A stretch of DNA of 64,000 bases. Source: Bradyrhizobium sp. WSM471 (GTDB lineage: Bacteria; Pseudomonadota; Alphaproteobacteria; Rhizobiales; Xanthobacteraceae). The stretch lies in assembly GCF_000244915.1 (NCBI RefSeq), contig NZ_CM001442.1:4340001-4404000 (forward strand), written 5' to 3'. How positions within the stretch are numbered: position 1 is the first letter of the stretch; every line of letters begins with the position of its first letter. The notes beneath the pieces were generated by a model, which saw only the letters and a program-made list of their open reading frames with translations, ran no database searches and was not told the origin of the DNA. The translations under genes were made by a program, and so were the position numbers. This document shows, in pieces, positions 27,527 through 35,570 of this stretch.

Positions 27527-28342
27527 TCAATCCACCGCCTTCACGACATCCGGCGGCTGCGAGGCATAGTACGCTGCGGCCTGCTCGATTTCCTCCGGGG
27601 TCATCGCACGCGCGATGTTGCGCATCTGCTGGCTGATGTCGTTGCGACGCTCGCCGGAGGCGAAGGCCTGCAGCTGCGCCTTCATGTAGGCTTCGGATTG
27701 GCCTTCGAGCCACGGGCTGCCGGTCTTGTTGTCGAGGCTGCCGTGGCAGGCGCCGCAGGGCGCGATGCCGCGCATCGGTGCGCCGTAGATCACGATGTTT
27801 GGCTTCGGCAGTTGCGGCGTCGGGTGATAGGCCGGCAGCCGCGGCAGGTAGGCGTAATAGTTCGAGAGATCCGCGATCTCCTGGTCCGTCAAATTGACGG
27901 CGAATGGCGACATCACCGCATTGGCGCGCGCGGCGGTGCGGAAATCATGCAGCTCCTTGTAGATCACGGCGGCATACTGGCCCGCGAGATTGGGCGAGTC
28001 CGCGCGGCTGACACCCGTCGGGCCATGGCAGATCGCGCAGCGCTGCGCCAGCGTGGCACCGCGGCCGATCGCCTCCTGGCTCGGGCGTGCCAGAGTGTTC
28101 GACGTCAGCACGACCCCCGACAGGCGCTTGGTCTGCTCCGGCGCGGTCACGTTTGCCGCGCGCTGCGGCAGGCCGGCAGCGCTGCAGATTGCGTCCCAGA
28201 CGTTGGCGAACTGAACCCAGGGCTGCGCAAACGGCAGCACGAGGAAGCCTGCAATCGCCGTGACGATCAGGATCGCGGCTGTGATGACCACACTCGTCTT
28301 GAAATGACGATTGGTGAGGGTGAAGAGCTCGCGCGTGCTCAT
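27527..28342 (-). CDS. Membrane-anchored diheme cytochrome c (oxidase-associated)
   Basis: 271-residue protein with an N-terminal membrane anchor (VVITAAILIVTAIAGFLVLPFA) and two heme c sites, CAICHG and CGACHG, each in a cytochrome c class I-like domain with a distal Met region (NLAGQYAA; SPWLEGQSEAYM). It is encoded directly after the oxidase subunit I gene, with start and stop overlapping at 28342, so it probably passes electrons to the ba3 oxidase from the periplasmic side. ATG 28342 is chosen because the same frame further upstream is only the shadow of subunit I. Heme ligand assignments are from motif only. Confidence 0.9.
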   Translation of the reverse strand: MSTRELFTLTNRHFKTSVVITAAILIVTAIAGFLVLPFAQPWVQFANVWDAICSAAGLPQRAANVTAPEQTKRLSGVVLTSNTLARPSQEAIGRGATLAQRCAICHGPTGVSRADSPNLAGQYAAVIYKELHDFRTAARANAVMSPFAVNLTDQEIADLSNYYAYLPRLPAYHPTPQLPKPNIVIYGAPMRGIAPCGACHGSLDNKTGSPWLEGQSEAYMKAQLQAFASGERRNDISQQMRNIARAMTPEEIEQAAAYYASQPPDVVKAVD

Positions 28343-29964
28343 CACTGCGCTCCCACATAAACGGCCGGCACAGAGGTGCCCTCGGTCAGGGCCAGATTCA
28401 GGATCGGATAGCCGTAATTGGTGAGAGTGAGGGCGATCATCAACGCCACCCACAGCGCATGGGTGTTGAGCGCGACCGGGACCGTTGTGGGCTGATGCAC
28501 GGCCAACGCGAAGCGATAGGGGCCGGCGTCGACCTGCGGCGCACGCATGGCGCGGGCCAGGATCAGGATGAACATGATGCCCGACGCCAGCAGGATGAAG
28601 CCGCCGATTGCCGAGAGGGTGACCGAAAGTGCCTGCGGGGCGATGGCGGGATCGCCGAAGTCGAAATAGGCCATGCGGCGCGGCATGCCGAGAATGCCGA
28701 CCCAGTGCCAGGGAAAGGTCGTGACGATCATGCCGATGAACCACAGCCAGAGCTGGGTGCGGATCAGGCGGACATCGATCAGCTCGCGCCCGGTCAGATG
28801 CGGCCACAGATCGTAGGCGATCGCAAAATACATGATCACGATGGCGCCGCCGAAGATCAGGTGGAAATGGCCGGTGATCCACTGCGTGTTGTGGATCGAC
28901 GCATCGAGCTGATAGCTCATGTTGATGAGGCCGCCAGCGCCGCCGAAGCCGAGCATGACGAAGGAAAAAGCGAGGGCCAGCATCATCGGATTGTCCCAGG
29001 GCAGGGCCCTGATCCAGCCGAACATGCCGCGGCCGCCGCGCAGGCGGGCCGCGATCTCGACCGAGGCGCAGATCGTGAACACGGTCAACAGCGTCGGCAG
29101 CGCGACCAGCGCGGTGAACGCCGAATGGATGAACTTGAAGCCGGCGCCGACCTGCGGATCGGCAAAGGTGTGGTGCATGCCGATCGGCATCGCGACCACC
29201 AGGAAGAGGATGAAGGAGATCCGCGCCATGCTGTCGGAATAGATGCGGCCGCCGATCGCGCGCTGCACGATGGTGTAATAGGCGATGTAGGTCGGCATCA
29301 GCCAGAAATAGACGATGGCATGCAGCGTCCAGGAGAAGAACACGCGCGCAAGGCCGGCGTCGATGGTGGCCTTCAGTCCGGAGGCGACCGGAATGATCTG
29401 CAGCAGCAGCTCGAGCGCGGCGCCGACCGCGGTCCAGGCCCACAGATACGAACCCGCGACATTGGCGAACATTGCGAGCGGCACCGGCGCGCCGGGATGG
29501 GCTTTCCGCCAGACGCGCAGATTGAGCGACATCAACGCGACCCAGATCCAGGAGCCGACCACGACCAGCACGACGCCGAGGTAGTAGAAGACGTTGCCGA
29601 TCAGCGGCGGATAGAAGGTGTAGAGCACCGAGGCGCGGCCGAGCCCGACCGGGACCATCGCCATGATCGCGCCGACCACAATCAGCCAGAATCCCGCCCA
29701 GGCCAATCGCACGCCGACCAGCCGCTGCTCCAGCGCGGATTCGCTGATGGCATAGCCAAAGCCCATCGCGACCAGGGTCGGGAAGACGTAGCCCATCACC
29801 GTGCCGTGCGCGGTCAGCGAGCGGTAATAGAGCTCGGGATTGGACAGCCATGTGCCGATCGGGCTGCGGATGAACATCTGCCAGGCGCCGAGCGTGAGCG
29901 CGATGCCGAACACGACGAAGGCCAGCCAGAAATGAGCGAGGATGAGCTTTCTATTGACCAACAC
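28342..29964 (-). CDS. ba3-type (family B) heme-copper oxidase subunit I
   Basis: 540-residue integral membrane oxidase subunit reducing O2 to water. Seen: twelve or more hydrophobic segments; low-spin heme histidine in TAHGTVMGY; the CuB histidine and Tyr in WTLHAIVYFWLMP (H-x3-Y, the family B version of the HPEVY loop); the CuB pair in GMHHTFAD; and the heme histidines in ITGHFHLIFGG. Lack of the classical A-family D- and K-channel motifs and the relation to CbaA-like proteins indicate the ba3 class, usually high-affinity. It is translated before the diheme cytochrome, after subunit II. Start ATG 29964 (MLVNRKLILAHFW). Confidence 0.92.
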   Translation of the reverse strand: MLVNRKLILAHFWLAFVVFGIALTLGAWQMFIRSPIGTWLSNPELYYRSLTAHGTVMGYVFPTLVAMGFGYAISESALEQRLVGVRLAWAGFWLIVVGAIMAMVPVGLGRASVLYTFYPPLIGNVFYYLGVVLVVVGSWIWVALMSLNLRVWRKAHPGAPVPLAMFANVAGSYLWAWTAVGAALELLLQIIPVASGLKATIDAGLARVFFSWTLHAIVYFWLMPTYIAYYTIVQRAIGGRIYSDSMARISFILFLVVAMPIGMHHTFADPQVGAGFKFIHSAFTALVALPTLLTVFTICASVEIAARLRGGRGMFGWIRALPWDNPMMLALAFSFVMLGFGGAGGLINMSYQLDASIHNTQWITGHFHLIFGGAIVIMYFAIAYDLWPHLTGRELIDVRLIRTQLWLWFIGMIVTTFPWHWVGILGMPRRMAYFDFGDPAIAPQALSVTLSAIGGFILLASGIMFILILARAMRAPQVDAGPYRFALAVHQPTTVPVALNTHALWVALMIALTLTNYGYPILNLALTEGTSVPAVYVGAQ

Positions 29965-30526
29965 AGCTCAGCCTCCCGCCGCCCTTCGCGCGGTTCGCGA
30001 AGTCAGTCTTGTCGATCACCTTGACCTTGCCCCACATGCCCTCGTGGCCGAAGGAGCAAAACTCCTGGCAAGGCATCAGATAGTCGCCGCTCTTCGTAAA
30101 GCGCATGAGCTGCTCGGAGATGTAGCCCGGCACCAGCATGGTGTTGACGTTGGTGCCCTGGATCAGGATGCCGTGGACGACGTCTGCGCTGGTGGCGCGC
30201 AGCGTGATCGGCGTGTCCACGGGCACCACGATGCAGGCCGGCGTGAAGGAATATTGCTGCCCGATCGCGCGCACGGTCACATTGCCGTTGGCTTCCAGCA
30301 CGCTGCCGAGATTGCTTTCGACGAACTCGCCGGTCAAATGCAGCCGCGAGGGATCGGTGGTCTCGACGCGAGGTTGCGGCATGGTCGCGCGATGGATGCC
30401 GGCGAACGCCGCCAGCAGCGCCATCATCACGACGATGATCACGGCGATGGTGGCCCAGCGCCGCTCGACGCGGGCTGCGACCTCGGCGCTGGCGCTGCCG
30501 TTGCTGTGGGCTCCCTCGGCGCTCAT
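29951..30526 (-). CDS. ba3-type cytochrome oxidase subunit II (CuA)
   Basis: 191-residue subunit with one membrane helix (TIAVIIVVMMALLAAFAGI) and a C-terminal cupredoxin carrying the dinuclear CuA site: the His in DVVHGILI plus the cluster CQEFCSFGHEGM (C-x3-C-x3-H-x2-M). One helix instead of two is typical of family B, with the small subunit 2A upstream supplying the other. ATG 30526 overlaps the stop of that small gene; an in-frame GTG at 30574 would add 16 residues. The C-terminus overlaps the subunit I start by 14 bases. The periplasmic domain accepts electrons from cytochrome c. Confidence 0.93.
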   Translation of the reverse strand: MSAEGAHSNGSASAEVAARVERRWATIAVIIVVMMALLAAFAGIHRATMPQPRVETTDPSRLHLTGEFVESNLGSVLEANGNVTVRAIGQQYSFTPACIVVPVDTPITLRATSADVVHGILIQGTNVNTMLVPGYISEQLMRFTKSGDYLMPCQEFCSFGHEGMWGKVKVIDKTDFANRAKGGGRLSCVGQ

Positions 30527-30699
30527 TGCAGCGAGCCGCGCGGCAGGAACACGAACAGATAGAAGGCGAACCACATTGCCACCACGCAGGCCGTGGCGAT
30601 GCCGGCGACCACGATCGCGCCGGACGGTCCCTGCGCCACGACTTCCTCGACGGCCTGGTCGGCGGCGGCTGGGCTGGTCGGCGGATCGGAGTTGAACAT
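30523..30699 (-). CDS. Small one-helix oxidase subunit (2A-like), 58 aa
   Basis: Too short for usual ORF cut-offs. Frame MFNSDPPTSPAAADQAVEEV, then a single hydrophobic helix AIVVAGIATACVVAMWFAFYLFVFLP and a short basic end RGSLQ. Size, one helix and position just before subunit II match the subunit IIa (CbaD-like) of ba3 oxidases. Its TGA overlaps the ATG of subunit II. Start ATG 30699. Confidence 0.78.
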   Translation of the reverse strand: MFNSDPPTSPAAADQAVEEVVAQGPSGAIVVAGIATACVVAMWFAFYLFVFLPRGSLQ

Positions 30700-30706
30700 G
30701 GGGCCC

Positions 30707-31969
30707 TCAGTTCAGCGATGCCGAGCGCAGCTCGTTGGCCTCGCGCGCCGAGACCGGCGTGCCGCGATTGCCCCAGGCGGTGCGGATGTAGGAGACGACG
30801 GCGGCGACCTCGTTGTCGGAGAGGAGGCCGGCGAAGGGCGGCATGCCGTAGGGCATCGGATTGCCCTTGGTGCCCGGCGGATAGCCGCCATTGAGCACCA
30901 TGCGGATCGGGTTGACCGCCGACTGCATTTCGATCGACTGGTTGTTAGCGAGCGGCGGCCAGTGCGGTGGCTTGCCCTCGCCCTGCGCACCATGACAGCT
31001 CGCGCAGTTCTTGTCGTAAACGGTCTTGCCGAGGCTGATCAGAAGGCTGCTCTCGCTGGTCGGCAGCGCCGAGCTCGCGGCCGGCGGAGGTGAGGGCTCC
31101 GCGATACCCTTGAGGTACACCGCCATCGCCCGGGTGTCCTCGTCGTTGAGATATTGCAGGCTGTTGTGCACGACCTCGGCCATCGGGCCGTAGACCACGC
31201 CGCGCATGGAGACGCCGGTCTGGAGCAGATCCGTGATGTCCTTGATGCTCCAGTCGCCGAGCCCGGCCTCACGGTTTGACGTCAGCGAGGGCGCGTACCA
31301 GTTCTGCATCGGAATCAGGCCGCCCTTGAAGGCGTCGGATTGCGAGGTGCCGCCGAGCGCGTTGATCGGCGAATGGCACATGCCGCAATGGCCGAGGCCC
31401 TCGACCAGATAGGCGCCGCGATTCCATTCCGCCGACTTTTTCGGATCGGGCTTGAACTCGCCCTCGCTGAAGAACAGCGTGCGCCAGCCGAGGATGAGCT
31501 GGCGGTTGTCGTAAGGGAAACGCAATTCGTGCGGCTTGTTCTTCTGGTTCACCGGCGCAATCGAGCGCAGATAGGCGAAGATCGCGTCGCTGTCGGCGCG
31601 CGTGACCTTGGTGTATGACGCAAACGGCATCGCCGGGTAGATCAAGCCGCCACCGGGAAAGCGGCCGCTGTGCATGGTCTTGTAGAAGTCGTCGCCGCTC
31701 CATTTGCCGATGCCGGTCTCCGGATCGGGCGTGATGTTGGAGGTGTAGAGTGTGCCGAACGGGGTCGGCATGGCACGGCCGCCGGCAAACAGACGGCCTT
31801 CCGGTGCGGTGTGGCAGGCGGTGCAATCGCCGGCACGGGCCAGATATTCGCCGCGCGAGATGACGTCACCAGTCTTGTCCTTGTCCTGCGCTGCTGCTGC
31901 CGTGGTGAACGCGGCGAGGGCGAGCAACTTCATGGAAAGGAGCTTGATCGACAATTTGAAGCCCATCAT
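30707..31969 (-). CDS. Triheme cytochrome c, alcohol-dehydrogenase-cytochrome type
   Basis: 420-residue exported cytochrome with a signal peptide (LLSMKLLALAAFTTAAAAQ) and three heme c sites CTACHT, CGMCHS and CASCHG, each in its own domain, as in AdhB/gluconate dehydrogenase cytochrome subunits. Seen also GGRAMPTPFGTLYTSNITPDPETGIGKW, the family motif after the first heme. No partner dehydrogenase gene is adjacent. It ends 8 bases before the small oxidase subunit, so in this locus it may be an electron carrier to the ba3 oxidase. Start ATG 31969; a second ATG lies just after. Confidence 0.9.
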   Translation of the reverse strand: MMGFKLSIKLLSMKLLALAAFTTAAAAQDKDKTGDVISRGEYLARAGDCTACHTAPEGRLFAGGRAMPTPFGTLYTSNITPDPETGIGKWSGDDFYKTMHSGRFPGGGLIYPAMPFASYTKVTRADSDAIFAYLRSIAPVNQKNKPHELRFPYDNRQLILGWRTLFFSEGEFKPDPKKSAEWNRGAYLVEGLGHCGMCHSPINALGGTSQSDAFKGGLIPMQNWYAPSLTSNREAGLGDWSIKDITDLLQTGVSMRGVVYGPMAEVVHNSLQYLNDEDTRAMAVYLKGIAEPSPPPAASSALPTSESSLLISLGKTVYDKNCASCHGAQGEGKPPHWPPLANNQSIEMQSAVNPIRMVLNGGYPPGTKGNPMPYGMPPFAGLLSDNEVAAVVSYIRTAWGNRGTPVSAREANELRSASLN

Positions 31970-31977
31970 CCGCCTCG

Positions 31978-32694
31978 TCAGTTGGGCTGGCTACCGCAGC
32001 CGAATGGCAGCGCGTAGGTGCCTTTAGGCACGGGGGCTGGGTTGGTTGGGGCAGGCCGCGTCGCAAGCCACGCTGCGACGGCGGTGACGTCCGCCTCGGT
32101 CAGGTGACCGGCGACGAGCTGCATGCAATCAGGTGATTTCGCGGTACGGGTGCCATAACGCCAGCCGCCGAGCTGGGCGCTGATATAATTGGCGCGCAAG
32201 CCCAGCAGGCCGGGGATGCCCGGCTGCATGCCCGTCAGTCCCGGGCCATGGCAGCTCACGCAAGCCGGAATGTTGCGGCCGGCATCGCCGCTGGTGGCGA
32301 GCAGCTCACCGTGCGCGAGGACGTCCTTGCTCACTTCGCTCGGCGCGGGCTGAGGCAGCGGCGGGTGCTCGCTGGCAAAATATTCGGCCATCGCCTCCAG
32401 GTAGGCATCAGGCAGGAATTCCAGCAGATAATTCATCGGCGGGTATTTGCGCCGGCCGCTGCGGAAAGCGAGGAGCTGGTTGTAGAGATAACCGGCCGGC
32501 TTGCCGGCAAGCCGCGGGAAATAGACGTCGCTGGTGCCTTCGCCCTTGTTGCCGTGACAGGGCGTGCAAGCCTCGACGCGCGCCGCCATCGTATCCGGCG
32601 GCTGGCTGGCGGTTTGCGCGGTCGCACCGTCGAGGGCGGCGATGACGGCCAAGGCAGTAACGGCGACTGCCGCAGCAGTGTAGCGAGCGAACAC
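31978..32694 (-). CDS. Diheme cytochrome c, periplasmic
   Basis: 238-residue exported protein, GTG start (MFARYTAAAVAVTALAVIAALDGATAQ signal, cleavage near ATAQT). Two heme c sites, CTPCHG and CVSCHG, in cytochrome c4-like halves; the first has FPRLAGKPAGYLYNQL, the second GIPGLLGLRANYISAQL, typical distal-ligand loops. It is the first gene of the run down to 27527, with 8 bases to the triheme cytochrome, so the promoter should lie in 32695-32880. No clear FixK/FNR box (TTGA-N6-TCAA) is visible there. Confidence 0.88.
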   Translation of the reverse strand: MFARYTAAAVAVTALAVIAALDGATAQTASQPPDTMAARVEACTPCHGNKGEGTSDVYFPRLAGKPAGYLYNQLLAFRSGRRKYPPMNYLLEFLPDAYLEAMAEYFASEHPPLPQPAPSEVSKDVLAHGELLATSGDAGRNIPACVSCHGPGLTGMQPGIPGLLGLRANYISAQLGGWRYGTRTAKSPDCMQLVAGHLTEADVTAVAAWLATRPAPTNPAPVPKGTYALPFGCGSQPN

Positions 32695-32882
32695 TCTCGT
32701 CGCCCTCCAGGGGCTGGCCGGGTTGATTCCCGGTCACAACGTAGAGCGGCATTATTGCGCCAATATAGTCGTGTGCAAGACGGCAAGGCGCCAATGACGT
32801 TTGCTCGCGGTTGCACATTTGCGATCCCGATCGGTTTCGACAAAGTTTGCGTGCATTTTGAAAAGCAGACACAGGATTGCAG

Positions 32883-33550
32883 TCTCGCGACGAATCTCGC
32901 CCGAGCTTTGCTTCGTCGCGTACACCCTCCTCGTCAGAGGGCGCAGGGAAGACCGGGTGCCGGCTGGCACCCACGGTCCACTGTGCGAAGGTTGCGCTAC
33001 AAGAGGCTGCACAGCGGCATACAGGTGAAGCCCAACACACGGCCTTCCCTGCGCAGTGGTTTGACGGCTTATGCCGAGCTCTCCCCGGGGAGCGATGCAC
33101 TATTGCCCCCGTTGCCTTGCGGATGGCTGATGCGGATGTCCGGTCGGGCAGCCCACATCACCACAAGACTTGACGCACAGACCCCGGGCGTCAGGACGAC
33201 ACGGTTTTGCCGTACGCTGTCAGCACCGGTCGTGTGCGCGACGCCTTCGCTCACGGTTTTGCCGCCCTGCGAAGCCCTTCGCGCCGATGCTGCCCGCGTC
33301 CACCGCAGCCCATCCCACGTTTCGTGACGATCGCGATACGCCCCTCTGACCGGGATGAGGTGGCGGGATGAATACGCCAAAGCCGAATTTCGGTAAAGTG
33401 GAATATTTTTGCGAGGTCAGATTGACCTGAGGTTTGTGTGTTTTGCCCGACGGGCAACGCAAGGGATTGTAGCCCGGATGGAGCAGCGCAATCCGGGGCC
33501 CCGTATCCGCGGAACGAATCCCGGATTGCGCTGCGCTCCATCCGGGCTAC
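32883..33550 (-). repeat. ~665-bp composite repeat, copy 2 (inverted)
   Basis: Reverse-complement copy of 16788-17452: the REP-like palindrome is at 33468-33550 (arms TGTAGCCCGGATGGAGCAGC and reverse complement) and the module runs down to about 32883. Translations of matching parts differ at only a few positions (for example Gly/Asp and Asp/Asn), so identity in the module is very high, while the palindrome spacer differs more. No gene is supported inside. It fills most of the gap between the cytochrome c and cinA-like genes. Confidence 0.88.
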
Positions 33551-33554
33551 GGGA

Positions 33555-34163
33555 TCACCCCCGCGGCGACCGAGGCGGCCTGCGCTTCGCTGCATGCCGC
33601 CGCGGCGAGCGTGTCACGCGGGGGCGCAGGCGGGTTACCGCGGCTTCACGGCGCGGCTTGGCCTGGGCTGGGCCGCGGGCGAGATCCATCAGCATGCGTA
33701 GCGCCTCGACCACGGAGCGCTGTCGCACGGCGGTGCGGCCGATGGCGCCAAAGCGATGCTCGCGGTGGACGATGCGGCCGTCACGCGCGGCGGCTGCGAA
33801 GTGGACGAGGCCAACCGGCTTGCCTGGCGTGGCGCCGCCGGGGCCGGCTATGCCGGTGATGGCAACCGCAAGATCGACGCCGGCACGCTCCAGCGCACCG
33901 ACTGCCATGGCTGTCGCGGTCTCCTTGCTGACGGCGCCAAAATTCGCAAGCGTGCTTGCCTCGACCCCGAGCATCGCGCGCTTGGCATCGTTGGAGTAGG
34001 TGACAAAGCCGCGATCGATGACATCTGACGAACCGGGGATGTCGGTCAGCGCGCCCGCGACGAGGCCGCCGGTGCAGGACTCGGCGGTCGCGATCGTCAG
34101 CTTGCGCATCCGGCACAGATCGAGCAGCGAGCGGGAGAGGGCGCGTGCGTCGCTGCCGGCCAT
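33555..34163 (-). CDS. CinA C-terminal family protein (nicotinamide-nucleotide amidohydrolase, PncC-like)
   Basis: 202-residue protein; the first ~160 residues form a CinA/PncC domain that deamidates NMN in pyridine nucleotide salvage. Seen: TIATAESCTGGLVAGALTDIPGSS (nucleophile Ser in ESCTGG), DRGFVTYSNDAKRAMLGV, VSKETATAMA, AITGIAGPGGATPGKPVG. The last ~38 residues are an Arg/Pro/Ala-rich tail that is not part of the family and runs to 4 bases from the palindrome of the composite repeat, so the tail may have arisen when the repeat replaced the original end. Start ATG 34163, just after the ispDF stop. Confidence 0.9.
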   Translation of the reverse strand: MAGSDARALSRSLLDLCRMRKLTIATAESCTGGLVAGALTDIPGSSDVIDRGFVTYSNDAKRAMLGVEASTLANFGAVSKETATAMAVGALERAGVDLAVAITGIAGPGGATPGKPVGLVHFAAAARDGRIVHREHRFGAIGRTAVRQRSVVEALRMLMDLARGPAQAKPRREAAVTRLRPRVTRSPRRHAAKRRPPRSPRG

Positions 34164-34166
34164 GGC

Positions 34167-35363
34167 CTAGACACTCCAAATCTTCTCGTTAAACGGCAAG
34201 CGGATGGTGGCGCTCGCGGTGGCCGCGATGCCTTCCTCGCGGCCGGTGAAGCCGAGCCGCTCGCTGGTGGTCGCCTTGACCGCGACGCGGGAGATGTCGA
34301 CGCCGGAAATCTCGGCGATGCGCGCGCGCATGGTGTCGCGCAAGGGACCGATCTTCGGCCGCTCGCAGATCATGGTCACCTCGAGATTGGCGATGCGGCC
34401 GCCGCGCTGGGTGACGCGCTCGATGGCGTATTGCAAAAACTGGTCGGAGGATGCGCCCTTCCACTTCGCGTCGCTGGGCGGAAAGTGCGATCCGATGTCG
34501 CCGTCGGCGAGCGCGCCGAGGATGGCGTCGACCAGCGCATGCAGGCCGACATCGCCGTCGGAATGGGCCAGGAAGCCCTTGGTGTGCGGCACGCGGACGC
34601 CGCAGATCATGAGATGGTCGCCCTCGCCGAAGGCGTGGACGTCATAGCCCGTGCCGGTCCTGATGTCGCCGAGCAGGCTGGCCAGCCGCGCTTCCTCGCG
34701 CACGAAATCCTCGGGAGTGGTGAGCTTCATATTGGCAACATCGCCTTCAAAGGTTGCAACCGTCAATCCCGCCCATTCGGCAATCGCGGCATCGTCGGTG
34801 AAATCGCTGCGCCCGTCCTTGGCCGCGCGACGATGCGCTTCGAGGATGACGTCGAAGCGAAACGATTGCGGCGTCTGTGCGATCCGCAACCGCGCCCGGT
34901 CCGGCGTGTCCTCGACATTGCCGTTCTCGCCGGTGACCTTGATGGTGTCGGTGACGGGAACGACGGGGATCGCGGCGCCGGTGCGGCTGGCCGCATCGAT
35001 CGCGCGGGTGATCACGCCTTCCGAAACGAAGGGGCGCGCGGCGTCGTGGATCAGCACGATGTCGGGCTTGTGCCTGGCGAGCGCTTCGAGGCCGGCGAGG
35101 ACCGAGGCCTGCCGGGTCGCGCCGCCATGGACCGGCGCCTCGTGGCTGAGCCCTGCGACTGCCGCGGTAAACATGGCGCTGTCGTCGGGGTTCACGACCG
35201 GCTGAACCGCGAACACGTCCGCATGACGGCTGAAGGCCTCCATGGCGCGATAGATCACCGGCACGCCGCCGATCTCGCGATATTGCTTGGGGCCACCGGC
35301 GCCTGCGCGCAGGCCGCGTCCGGCCGCGACGAGGACGACTGCGGTGCGCTGTGATTTCGCCAT
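34167..35363 (-). CDS. ispDF: Bifunctional IspD/IspF enzyme of the MEP pathway
   Basis: 398-residue fusion catalysing two steps of isoprenoid precursor synthesis: CDP-ME formation (IspD, residues 1 to about 225) and MEcPP cyclisation (IspF, about 235-398). Seen: IspD nucleotide loop [35 protein letters not shown] and DTIKV; then IspF metal site [21 protein letters not shown] and [30 protein letters not shown] (key: [21 protein letters not shown]). The fusion is typical of alphaproteobacteria. ATG 35363 gives [10 protein letters not shown]. Divergent from dusB-ntrBC; the stop is close to the cinA-like start. Confidence 0.96.
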   Translation of the reverse strand: MAKSQRTAVVLVAAGRGLRAGAGGPKQYREIGGVPVIYRAMEAFSRHADVFAVQPVVNPDDSAMFTAAVAGLSHEAPVHGGATRQASVLAGLEALARHKPDIVLIHDAARPFVSEGVITRAIDAASRTGAAIPVVPVTDTIKVTGENGNVEDTPDRARLRIAQTPQSFRFDVILEAHRRAAKDGRSDFTDDAAIAEWAGLTVATFEGDVANMKLTTPEDFVREEARLASLLGDIRTGTGYDVHAFGEGDHLMICGVRVPHTKGFLAHSDGDVGLHALVDAILGALADGDIGSHFPPSDAKWKGASSDQFLQYAIERVTQRGGRIANLEVTMICERPKIGPLRDTMRARIAEISGVDISRVAVKATTSERLGFTGREEGIAATASATIRLPFNEKIWSV

Positions 35364-35496
35364 AGGACTCAAATACTCATTTGATGATGAAGAGAGTCGG
35401 GGGGTGGGGTGATTGCCGCATGCCTCTAGCACGGCAGGCCCGCAAAAAAAGGGGGTTTCCCTGGATTGTGGGAAACAGCATTTTGCTGCACTGCAC

Positions 35497-35524
35497 TTGA
35501 AAGATCGGCAGAACTGTCTAAACT
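35497..35524 (+). promoter_or_regulatory. Probable sigma70-type promoter of dusB-ntrBC
   Basis: TTGAAA (35497-35502), 16-base spacer, TAAACT (35519-35524). The predicted start near 35531 leaves a ~40-base leader to dusB, in which the NtrC-type dyad lies. Confidence 0.4.
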
Positions 35525-35542
35525 GTAGGCATGACGCTTGAC

Positions 35543-35558
35543 TGCACAAGAATTGTGC
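35543..35558. promoter_or_regulatory. NtrC-type binding site before dusB-ntrB-ntrC
   Basis: TGCACAAGAATTGTGC contains GCAC-N7-GTGC, the core of the NtrC consensus, as a symmetric dyad (GCACAA-GAA-TTGTGC). It lies 13 bases before the dusB ATG and just downstream of the probable start site, a position that would repress. Autorepression of nifR3-ntrBC by NtrC is known in other alphaproteobacteria; binding here is inferred. Confidence 0.6.
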
Positions 35559-35570
35559 GCAAGATAGGTC

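Noticed and set aside
21264..27713. A 2149-codon open frame on the minus strand
   Set aside because: Runs opposite popZ, valS and lipA with Arg/Gly/His-rich content and no domain pattern. Long antisense frames are common at this GC content.
27527..29851. A 774-codon frame on the minus strand running through the oxidase subunit I region
   Set aside because: Only its last 271 codons encode a protein-like product (the diheme cytochrome). The rest is the shifted shadow of subunit I.
32722..32736. Possible FixK/FNR box upstream of the cytochrome operon (TTGATTCCCGGTCAC)
   Set aside because: The second half-site is GTCA rather than TCAA at the required spacing.
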